From: Sambucus nigra
Taxonomy: Eukaryota; Streptophyta; Magnoliopsida; Dipsacales; Adoxaceae
Assembly (NCBI GenBank): GCA_949130495.1
Contig: OX422210.1
Span: 635,442,585 to 635,506,584, forward strand
DNA length: 64,000 bases
Direction: 5' to 3'
This document shows, piece by piece, positions 55,850-64,000 of the stretch. Made by a program: the position numbers and the translations under genes. Under the pieces are notes generated by a model. That model had not been told where the DNA came from. It did no database searches and was given only the letters and a program-made list of their open reading frames with translations. Numbering within the stretch: position 1 is the first letter of the stretch; each line of letters starts with the position of its first letter.

Positions 55850-56520
55850 GGTGTAGGAAAAAATTTACTTACCAGGGAATCATTCCTAAGGTGGGAGGGT
55901 GTGACTGCTTCAGTCAAGCGAGAGAGTTCGACCTGTAAGTGATTCATGAGAAGGTTGAGGATAATTATGTTCCTTATTCATTGTGAGATCAAAATAAAAT
56001 GGAGTTTAATCTATTTCAATAAGCATCTCATACCGTGGCCGACTATGAAAGAGAATTCACGTTGTTGTATGTGTTTGCGCTCGAGGAGGTGAACATAAGA
56101 AGATGGAGTGTTTCATTCAAGTCTTGACATGGCATATGAAGCAAGTGGGCATGGGGAATCTGACATATTCCACCAATGACAAAGTGGTGGATTTATCTTT
56201 AATGCATTGCTAGGATCGTAAATAGAACAAGAGGAAACTAAATAAGATAGGTCGGTCTAGTAGGCCAAAGTAAAGGGTATCTCTTAAGATGATACTGAAG
56301 AGGATTTCAGGTCCAAAGGTGGTCGAGGATGTTTAGGCAGGGGTAATAGAGACTCCAACAGTAGTAGTAGGGAAACCCTCTAGTAAGAGAGAGATGACAA
56401 CAACAATCGAGGTAGCATGAGGCACCATTAGCCCCCCCAATTGCAAGATTTTATTTCAGATGCGGTGGTAGAGGACATAGATCTCGAGATTTCCCAAGTT
56501 CGAGGATACAAGGGTAATAG
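55850..56520 (+). pseudogene. GYP-D gag
   Basis: Frames show MEFNLFQ, a stop, then ASHTVADYEREFTLLYVFAL, the conserved MTVAEYE..F..L segment of chromovirus gag. Near 56450 FRCGGRGHRSRDFP is a CCHC knuckle that has lost its first and last Cys (Tyr/Phe). Frequent stops. Only these motifs are secure. Confidence 0.65.
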
Positions 56521-56739
56521 AGGCAGGGTCTATGGGAATAAGATTTTAGGCCCTAAATGTCACAGCAACACTAGTGTCACCCTCAACAACTCCCAACATT
56601 AAGACCAAATCCATTAAAGGCACTTCTATTACCTCTAACCGCGCAACAGAAGCCTCATCTTCAGTATGACAGAGTTTATTAGATTACGTAGCCTCAGCAT
56701 GAGGGGTAAGTTTAAGGCAGTGGGTCGTACGCTTTAGGG

Positions 56740-56998
56740 CTTTGGCACCTTAGCTAGAGTTTTATTTTAGATAGACTCCACACACTCATTTGTATTACGT
56801 AGTTTTATGGAAAAATTTGGTTTGTTGCCTGAACCTTGTGATTGGAATTTAATAATAGGTACTCCTTTGGGCGTGTCAACTCGTATTTTGGAGATATATG
56901 AGGATGTTGGGACAAACATCAATAGACTGCGTATTGTGGCTAATTTGTTTGTTTTAAATACCCATTCTTATGATGTGATCTTGGGTATGAATCACTTG
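56740..56998 (+). pseudogene. GYP-D protease
   Basis: A stop, then IDSTHSFVLRSFMEKFGLLP, LIIGTPLGVSTRILEIYED and VLNTHSYDVILGMNHL. This is the retropepsin of Del/Tekay-like elements (usually DSGATHSF...ATPLG...DVILGMDWL). The active-site DSGA is reduced to DS, so Gly-Ala is missing and it is inactive. The frame is cut by the CACTA terminus right after ILGMNHL. Confidence 0.8.
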
Positions 56999-57034
56999 CA
57001 CTACACCAAAAGACAAAAAAGTCACTAAAACAAT

Positions 57035-57145
57035 TATTATCACGGTCTTTGACCGTGACAACAAAACACGCATGTGTTGTCATGGTCCTTGACCATGACA
57101 ACGCACAAGATATTTTTCTTATCACAAGCATATCAAAGTCCTTGA
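57035..57145. repeat. CACTA subterminal palindromes
   Basis: TCACGGTCTTTGACCGTGAC and TCATGGTCCTTGACCATGAC, then a decayed third (AAGTCCTTGACTATG). The arms of the first two differ by matched changes (C/G to T/A). Subterminal repeats of this kind bind the small transposase subunit in characterised CACTA elements; here that is an inference. Confidence 0.65.
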
Positions 57146-57305
57146 CTATGTAAAAAAATTTAAGATTCTAGCCCCAAAATCTCTCATTACCCGCTCCCTA
57201 AAAAACATTATTACCCTTCTCTGTCTCATCAACTCGGTTGCTTCTCTCTTTTAGGTAAAAAAAGCCACCATTTTTTACCCAAAAGGTATGATTTTATTGA
57301 CTTTG

Positions 57306-57307
<2 letters not shown>

Positions 57308-57348
<41 letters not shown>

Positions 57349-57364
57349 TTATACACACACACAC
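57308..57364. repeat. (TA)n and (CA)n microsatellite
   Basis: About 17 TA units (57308-57341) followed by a short T/A-rich step and six CA units. Confidence 0.95.
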
Positions 57365-57369
57365 ATATT

Positions 57370-58095
57370 TACTTGTTGTAAAATAGTTGTATTTACATGT
57401 ATAACTTGATATTGACAGAAAACAACGTGTGCAACACCTAGTTTTGAAGGTTAAATCAATTTAACTTTAATATTTATTTAGGCTTGAATATATGTCTTTA
57501 TTAGTTGTAAATGTAATCATTTTGGCTAAAAAAACTAATTTGTGGGTTTATTTAAAAATGTAAAGGATATTGGGATTTCGTATGTATAATTTTATGTATG
57601 GTGTGAAAATTTATGGTCAGGAACTAAATGAATATTCTACCATAATTTTTAATTTGATATATATATATATGCGAACTAGGGTTTTGACCTAAAGTTTTAT
57701 TAAAACCAATTTGGTATGTATATGCAACTCAGAGTTTCAGCCTAGGTTCTGAAAATTGAATTTGATTAGGTTATAATGTATAATTAAAATCATTTTGGTA
57801 TGTATACACGACTTAGGATTTCAATCTAGGTTATGAAAATTGGATTCGATTAGGTTACGAAGTATAATTAAAACTAATTTGGTTGTATACGTGGCTTAGG
57901 GTTTCAACCTAGGTTTTGAAAATTAGATTCGATTAGGTAATAAAGTATAATTAAAACCAATTTGGTGTGTATACATGACTTAGGGTTCAACATGATAGTG
58001 TTTCAACATTGTTATTACTAACTAATGATTCAACTACCCATGAGATAAACTAACTTGTAAAAACACCCATTTTGTTCACTAATAGGTAATCATTC
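57370..58095 (+). other. CACTA non-coding 5' region with internal repeats
   Basis: Contains four diverged, roughly 80-bp repeats with TTTCAACCTAGGTTTTGAAA-type cores (near 57735, 57820, 57900 and 57975) and ATAATTAAAACCAATTTGG. No coding. Confidence 0.6.
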
Positions 58096-58099
58096 ATAC

Positions 58100-59558
58100 A
58101 AGCTGTTATGGGGGTATCCTCTAAAAGAGTGGATGGATGAGATAAATAGACTCAGGATTGTGCACCGTGGATATGTTAACAAGTTTATACAATTCGCAAA
58201 GAGGTGTCTCAATAATGAAGATTTCTCATGTCCTTACGCATATTATAGAAATGGGAAAGTGTTTAAGTGGAAATTAGTTTAATTACATTTACTTAGATGG
58301 GGTATGGAAGATGATTATCGGGTGTGAGTTTTTATAGGATAAATACATTGTACCTTTGCCTCAGAATAACTTCCACTACAACCGTCAAGTAGGATAATTG
58401 TGGAAGGACATGAGGATCCCGCGTAAAGCATGATATATTAGGTGATCTAATAGGTGATCCTTATGGAGTTCATGTGGTGGAAGATAATGAAGATTTCGAT
58501 AAGAAAGACAATGAATCTTGTGGTGGAGGTTCTAGTGCTGATGATGGTGTTTGGATAAACCTTTACGATGATTACTGAAGTTTGAAAGTCAAATCGACCC
58601 AACCAGTGTAACTTAACTGTAGAAAAGATCAAACAACTTTGCATGCCATGGTTAGTTTGCATAGTTTGAAGAGTCATTTTGGTTTGTTTAGCAATATCAT
58701 GACTGGAATTCTTAATTAGGCGAAGTGTTTACTCCCCAAAGAAAATAATCTTCCAAATAACTATACGAGTATGAAGAATAATTTAAAAGGGTTGGTAATA
58801 AAGTACAAATCAATTCATGCTTGCAATTATGACTGTATACTATACCAAAAGGAGTAAAAAAATCTTTATCATTGTTCGGTATGTGGGGAACCTACATATG
58901 TGCCAGAGAATGATTTTAATGATAAGAGAGGCGCAATTTCAAAAGTGCCTAAAATTATTAAAATATATCCTCATTGGACCCAGGTTGAAGAGATGTTTCA
59001 TAATATTATGGATAGCGGAGGCAATAACTTGGCACGCTACGCAGAAGTAGGGGATAATATCATGTGTCATCATATGGACTCAACTAATTAGAAAACATAA
59101 ATTTTAATGACCCAAATTTTGCCTATGAACATTATAATATTCATTTGATAATATCAACAAATGGGTTCAATCCATTTATCACTCTAAGCACCAATCAAAA
59201 TGTTTGGTCGGTGATCTAAGCACCACCAAATACCCCTCATTCGTTATGCATGAGACCAAAATTTTTGATGTTGTCTTTATTGTTACCTAGTCCAAAGGCA
59301 ATAAGTGATAATATTTACTCCTACTTGACATCGTTGGTAGAAGAATTGAATGAATAGGTAGCAAGTGTTAAAGCATTTGACTCTAGCAAATAGGAATAAT
59401 TCATGTTAAAAGTTATGTTAATTTGGGCAATTTATGATTTCCTAGTTTATGGGACTTTATCGAGTTGTAATGTTCAGGTTTACTTTGGGTGTCTCATTTG
59501 TGGAGAGGAAACAGGATCTCAACATCTCAAGGATAGTAAAAAAATTATATATCATTCC
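58100..59558 (+). pseudogene. TNP2-type CACTA transposase, 5' part
   Basis: N-terminal piece EWMDEINRLRIVHRGYVNKF, RCLNNEDFSCPYAYYRNGK matches the plant transposon N-domain (CPC..C zinc motif, altered). From about 58760: NNLPNNYTSMKNNLKGLVIK, DCILYQKE, CSVCGEPTYVPENDF, VPKIIKIYPHWTQVEEMFHN, ARYAEVGDNIMCHHMDS, then MLIWAIYDFLVYGTLSSCNV and GCLICGEETGSQHLKDSKK near 59410-59540. These follow TNP2 order. Stops and frameshifts are frequent, and it is cut at 59558 by TAT-C. Confidence 0.8.
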
Positions 59559-60129
59559 TGTTGATGTAAAAAATTAGATTACTCTAATTATTCAATCACA
59601 GATAAATAAATGAGACAAAGAATTTTAAAGTGGTCCAGCCTTATAAGAATGGCCTACGTCCACTGTTGCTTTATTGCTGAGTGTTTGGGAATTCTCGATT
59701 ATAAGTTCTATCAAGAAATTCCACTATGGATTCGGGGTCCCTCTACAATGAGGATTGTACAATGTATTTATAGCCCTGAGGTTGTAATGTGAAAGGGTAA
59801 TACATTAAATGATATACATATGAAAGGGTAATACATTTAATGCCCTTTTTGCGTGTGCGTCTGAATGATAAGCATTTAATGAGCAGTTAAACTGTTGGTA
59901 TCCTGCTTCGAGGTGCAGCTCGGACCGCCTGAGTTGCTCGGACCGCTTGAGCTTCTCGGTGCTAAAGAGTTCCTCGGAGAGGTCTGTTCCTCGGAGCGTA
60001 TGAGTTCCTCGGAGTAACATGTTTCCTCGGAGCGTGTAATCATCTCAGAAGTGCTTGTTGTTGTCATGTAGATAGCCACGTGTCTTCATATGATTGGTTC
60101 ATGTCTGCAGATTAAATTTGGTATCAATA
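59559..60129 (-). repeat. TAT-C 3' LTR
   Basis: 571 bp. On its sense strand it begins TATTGATACCAAATTT (the usual TG is TA) and ends ...CTAATTTTTTACATCAACA. The TATA box on the minus strand is CTATAAATACATTG (about 59760-59773). A CTCGGAGCGTATGAGTTCCT-type repeat lies within it (about 59930-60050). Confidence 0.85.
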
Positions 60130-60608
60130 GAAGCCCCCAATGTTTCATAGTTCGAAATTTGAGGAGTATGGAACATTCTTTCTCGGAATATGGTAGCTTT
60201 AAATAGTCTTCCTGATTTTAAGGGGCGTTTTCCTTATATTTATTTCTCCTTCCCAATTCGTAGAATCATGCTTTTTTGGACTTTTCTGCGTGCTTCGATT
60301 CCCGCGTCACTTTTCGTCTTTTTAGCCGCTGTTGCCCGCTCTGATTCCCGAGCCACTTTTCATCTTTTTAGCCGCCGGTAACGTAATCATCCTTTTTTGT
60401 AATCATTACTTCACCATTTCCCAAGGCAAGGTATTTAAACTTCACAGATACTCCCACGTCTTCTACTTTTCAAATTTGTGTTTTCGAGTTTTTCATTGTC
60501 TTCTACTCTCTTGTGTGTTCATCTCTTCCATTGTTCGTTGTCAACAGCTCTCCTCTTTTTCTGTAAGATCTTCTTCTTCTTTCTTCTTCATTTCTTTTAT
60601 TCATCATC

Positions 60609-63600
60609 ATGGTTTACCCTGTTGAGTCTCTTGAAAAGTTTCGCTCTGATTTTTCCATTCCCTCTTGGGTTGTCTTGGAAGAGCTTTCTGAGCCTTCTGA
60701 TTATTTCAATTTGGCTGAGGGACATTGGTTCCCCAACCTTTTTATTGCTGAGTGTGGATTTTCTTTTCCACCAAATCCCTTGTGTCTGGAATTCTGTCAT
60801 TATTTTGACGTCGTTCCTGCAAGAATAGCCCCCAACACATGGAGAATAGTTAATGGGGTGCATAAATTAAATCAAGTCCATGTAACTCGCACAGGAATTC
60901 CAGAAATCATGTACTGCTATAGATGGGCAGTTAATGATAATATTTTTTATTTAAAAACTAGATTTTTAAATAGAGCCTTAGTAGTCAATCTCCCTGATGC
61001 CAATAGGGATTATTTTGAACACGGGGTTGTCATAAAAAATTGGCAACACCCTCCATTAACTGGAGATGAGGTTTACCAGAGTCCCAGATGCCCTTCTTAT
61101 GGCAATGGGATAGGTTATTTTTATTTCATTTTATTTATTTTGAAATCATGTTTCTTTTATGTTTGATAAAATGTGCCACTGATATCTCAATGTTTGTTTA
61201 TTTGCAGTTGATAACAAAAGAAAGTGCCCAAAGGAAGCAGATGTTAATGTAAGACATCTGAAACTTATCTGGAGTCTGCATCAGAGTGTTGCCGACGAGC
61301 ACATTAGGTCGGCTTCATATCTTCTCCAGTACAAGAACTACACCACTTCTTTCATTGCTCGTCCAGTGATAAGTGAATCAGAGCCAGTACCAGCTTCCAC
61401 AAGCTCATCGCCTGAATCCCATATTCCTTTAAGTGAAAGGATGAAGAAGAGAAGACCTCCTACCCTGTTTGAGAAAACTGCCTCCGGTTCTGGGGAGGTA
61501 AAAAGGAGTAGGATTGATGTCCCAAGGGAGGGGACGAAGAATTATGATGCACCTTCCTCAGCTGCTGCAGTTGTGAAGGTTGCTGAGAAGCCCGCAGTGG
61601 CTCCGAGCAGGTTTGCTGCTCCTGGAGAGGTGATTGTGATATCATCGACCAAGGGTTCTTCCTTAGTTGAATCCGTCCCTGTTCCCCCGAGGAGGCTGAA
61701 GAAAAGCTCCTCGGTTAATTTGGCTGATACCATCACTCAGCCCCCTGTTACTGGAACTGGGGTTCCAACTTTTGTTCCTCCGAGCTCTGTCATGAGCTCG
61801 GTAAAGTCCTGGATCATTCCCGAGGTCCAAGGTACTGAAGAAAACCTTACTCGGGACATGGTCACCTCACTAGCTGCTCGTCACCTTGCTTCTGTAAGTC
61901 TTCTTACTTTTAACTTTTCATATTTCCTTTGTCATTTTTGTTTCTAACTTGCTTTCTTTTTTTGTTCACAGTTGACGAGCTGCTTTAACATAATCCTGAA
62001 GAAGGATGAAGCAATTAAAGCTTCATGCTCCTCGTCCAGTGTGGAGGGAGCTCTAGAAGAGGCTATCAAGTCTTTGGAAGACTCTCGCCAGAAGTATGCC
62101 ACTGATAAGGCTGTCTGGGAGAAGAAGTTTGCCTCCATCGAGCAAGAAAAAGCTCGAGTTGTTGATGCCTCCAAGGAGTTGGAGAAGAGAATAAATGCCC
62201 TGGAGAAGGCAAATAAGTAGCTTGAAGAGAAACTCAACACTGCTGGAGAGTTTGAAGATAAACTCAAGGCTACCGAGGAGGAGTTGGCTCGGCTTCGGGA
62301 AGTAGGTCGGCAGAAAGAGGAGGCAAAAAATAAATTGAAGGCTGCTGAGAACCTGCTGTCCGAGCAGCTCTCCTTGGAGAAATTGAATAGGAAGATGGCT
62401 GTGAATAAGTCCTTCATCGCTGGATGGGACAAGGGGTGGAACAAAGGGTTGGATACCATGGTATCACAAGTGGACTATGGCAGCCTGAAGTACTTCAGAG
62501 ATAGATGGGTTACAGCTCTCCAGGAAATGAAGGTTGATGAATCTTCTGAGCTTTTCCAACAACACATTCCTGGTTCCCCTCCAACCCCAGAAGACCTTGA
62601 AGAGGACGAAGATGCCTTAGAAGAATCTTCTATGGTGATGGGAGAGCATCCCCCAGCCATTCAGCCCGCTGCCGAGGAACTTCAGCAGATCGTCAGTTCC
62701 TCCGAGTAATTGTCAGTGCTGCCCGAGCAACTATCCATTCCCTTCGTGCAACCTACATCTTCATCCCAGCCTCCCGAGAAGGTTTTGGGAGATAAGGAGA
62801 AGGTGTAGATTACTCTAATTATTCAATCACAGATAAATAAATGAGACAAAGAATTTTAAAGTGGTTCAGCCTTATAAGAATGGCCTACATCCACTGTTGC
62901 TTTATTTTCTATTCATAATCTGCTTATATTTCTTATTGATGATTGCTCTTTCTTTCTCTGCTAGTTTCTGACCAGGATGGAATTACTTTCTGCCCATGAT
63001 ACTAAGTTGCTGCGATAATGTAATGATTATTTTGAAGCTGGTCACACAGACCTGAGTGCGGCACAAGTTATAGACATCCTCGCCCAAGATGCTTTAGAAC
63101 AGGCAGTGGAAGCATATCAATATATGAAGTGTCTACTTGATCGAGCGGTGGCTAATAATGTTGCCTATTATGAAATGATCGAGGATCTTCAAAGCACCGT
63201 CGAAGACCTTCAGCTTCAATACAAAGAATCCACTGCCTTGTTGCATGAGGGGTACGAGAAGAAGTACCAGCAGATCATTGCCGACAAGGGCTATGAGAAG
63301 CTTTTTGCTGGGTACGATGTAAGGGAGAGAACCTTGAGAGGTGAGGTCAAAGAATGCAGACATATTGCTGAGTTGCTGGAAAAGGAAAATAACAACCTGC
63401 AAAAGGAGCTGTCACAATTGAAGTCTGCAGCTTCCACTTCTAGTGCCTTGATCCCAGTGACCGACGAGGGATTTCGTTCTTAGAGGTTGAAAACGCCAAG
63501 TTGAGGGACGAGTTGGAGACTTTGAAGAGATCTGGCACCTCTTCATCTTCTCGTGGTAGAGCAAGAGCTCCTCGGGGACGAGCAAGAGCAGCTCGGGTTC

Positions 63601-64000
63601 TTGTCGAGGAACAGAGGACTCAGTCTGCCTTAGAGAACCAGGCTTTCTAATTAATGGCGAAGAACTAGGAGTTGTCTGATATGTCAAAAAGATTAGGGAC
63701 CTGGAAAAATAGCTCTCTGCGCAGAAGTCAGTCTTGGAGAATAAGGAGCTTTTCATCAAGAATCTACACGAGCAAATGGAGAAGTTAACATTTCAGTTCC
63801 ATAAACAACCTAGGGAGTTCTGGATGGCTGGATACAACGAAGCACTATTCCACTTGGACGATCGTATCCAGAATGCCAACAATGAGGGCTATAAGCAAGG
63901 CTGGCTGAATGCCTTAGGTGTGTTGAAGCTCGAACAAGGTCATTATCTGTGGGACTACCATGATCCCGGGCTGCTCGACTTGCCTGTGCCACTATACAAA
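60609..64000 (+). pseudogene. TAT-C antisense gene, four exons, broken
   Basis: Exon 1 60609-61113 (MVYPVESLEKFRSDF...YGNGIG), exon 2 61208-61893, exon 3 61972-62802, exon 4 from 62965 past the window. Splice sites: GGGATAG then GTTATT; TTTGCAG; CTTCT then GTAAGT; GTTCACAG; GAGAAG then GTGTAG; CTGCTAG. The phases connect throughout. Exon 1 matches the plant gypsy-type transposon domain, exons 3-4 are coiled coil, and exon 4 has an RGRARAPRGRARAAR stretch. Stops occur at 62218 and 62707 in exon 3 and near 63016 in exon 4. A 1-nt loss near 63476 shifts the frame relative to TAT-B. The third intron contains an LTR fragment (62806-62906). Confidence 0.78.
62806..62906 (-). repeat. LTR (U5) fragment inside the TAT-C antisense-gene intron
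   Basis: 101 bp matching 59575-59675 of the TAT-C LTR with about two substitutions, in the same orientation. It begins 16 bp in from the LTR's sense-strand end. It starts right behind the exon-3 donor, and the TAT-B intron lacks it. Confidence 0.85.

Larger units (their letters stand above)
54224..56998 (+). mobile_element. GYP-D: degraded chromovirus-like Ty3/gypsy element, 5' part
   Basis: A long LTR-like region (about 54224-55763) is followed by a decayed primer site (TTGGTATGAGAGC, 55772), gag remnants and a protease. Pol is cut by the CACTA element at 56999. The start is placed where SIR-A homology stops (TGAACCATAC); CCAAG (54219-54223) is the left target-duplication candidate. The other end is outside the window, so both the start and the insertion interpretation are inferred. 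Confidence 0.65.
56999..59558 (+). mobile_element. CACTA DNA transposon, left end and part of TNP2
   Basis: Begins with the terminal motif CACTACACCAAAA, directly abutting the broken GYP-D protease. TTG (56996-56998) is the 3-bp target-duplication candidate. Subterminal palindromes follow (57035-57115), then a (TA)n/(CA)n run, then TNP2-type transposase remnants (58100-59558). TAT-C cuts the transposase at 59559. The right terminus is outside the window. Confidence 0.8.
59559..64000 (-). mobile_element. TAT-C: Tat-lineage retrotransposon, 3' end only
   Basis: Minus-strand element running off the right edge. It has its 3' LTR (59559-60129), the abutting tract (AAGCCCCC on plus) and the antisense gene on the plus strand (60609 to the end). 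LTR and gene are clearly homologous to TAT-B. Left target-duplication candidate ATTCC (59554-59558). Gag and pol would lie to the right, outside the window. Confidence 0.85.

Noticed and set aside
1..64000. tRNA, rRNA or other structured RNA genes
   Set aside because: I saw no cloverleaf or rRNA-like sequence. TGGTATCAGAGC motifs are retrotransposon primer sites, not tRNA genes.

Overview
This window looks like a gene-poor, AT-rich stretch of a flowering-plant genome. There is no bacterial-style gene order, and nearly everything recognisable is a transposable element of a plant-typical lineage: Tat-lineage Ty3/gypsy, Ty1/copia including SIRE-like elements, CACTA, hAT, an RTE-type LINE and a foldback element. 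I cannot name the species. The only hint of a host gene is a set of weak candidate exons on the minus strand between 7.6 and 8.6 kb. Element labels below (TAT-A, SIR-B and so on) are mine.

Left part, 1-20.7 kb. A decayed LINE (1155-3410) is split by a non-autonomous hAT-like element (hAT-1, 1858-2933, 8-bp target duplication). A related element (hAT-2, 6222-7182) also has a perfect 8-bp duplication. A minus-strand copia element, COP-1 (9890-18534, short LTRs, 5-bp duplication AGTTT), keeps pieces of protease, gag-pre-integrase, a post-integrase segment and the start of RT. Where gag is expected it carries a 1.3-kb array of small hairpins that share one loop but have different, still complementary, stems. 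A 2.65-kb foldback element (FB-1, 15667-18316) sits in the COP-1 5' leader and itself contains a hAT-like element (hAT-3, 16606-17164).

Right part, 20.7-64 kb. TAT-A (from 20723) is an old Tat-lineage element whose 3' LTR is cut at 46076. It contains an element with large LTRs and almost no interior (LARD-1, 25743-29036). It also contains a young, complete TAT-B (29814-40617, LTRs differing at about 3 positions by eye, 5-bp duplication ATCAC) inserted in its integrase. In TAT-B the protease/RT segment is inverted relative to gag and the rest of pol, and about 1.1 kb is missing beside it. The cut 3' LTR of TAT-A is followed by SIR-A (SIRE-like copia, from 46077), which holds the reversed relative SIR-B (47872-53036) in its gag. 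SIR-A is in turn broken by a chromovirus-like gypsy element, GYP-D (from 54224), which is broken by a CACTA element (from 56999), which is broken by TAT-C (from 59559, minus strand). The last elements run off the right edge.

How the parts relate. All three Tat elements carry a spliced antisense gene between pol and the 3' LTR. Its exon layout is conserved, but every copy is broken by stops. Nothing here encodes a complete autonomous element: TAT-B has the longest intact reading frame (end of RT, RNase H, second RNase H, integrase), but its own RT is split by the inversion. The nest predicts that the 5-, 3-, 5-, 5- and 5-bp target duplications of the open elements will appear in reverse order beyond the right edge.
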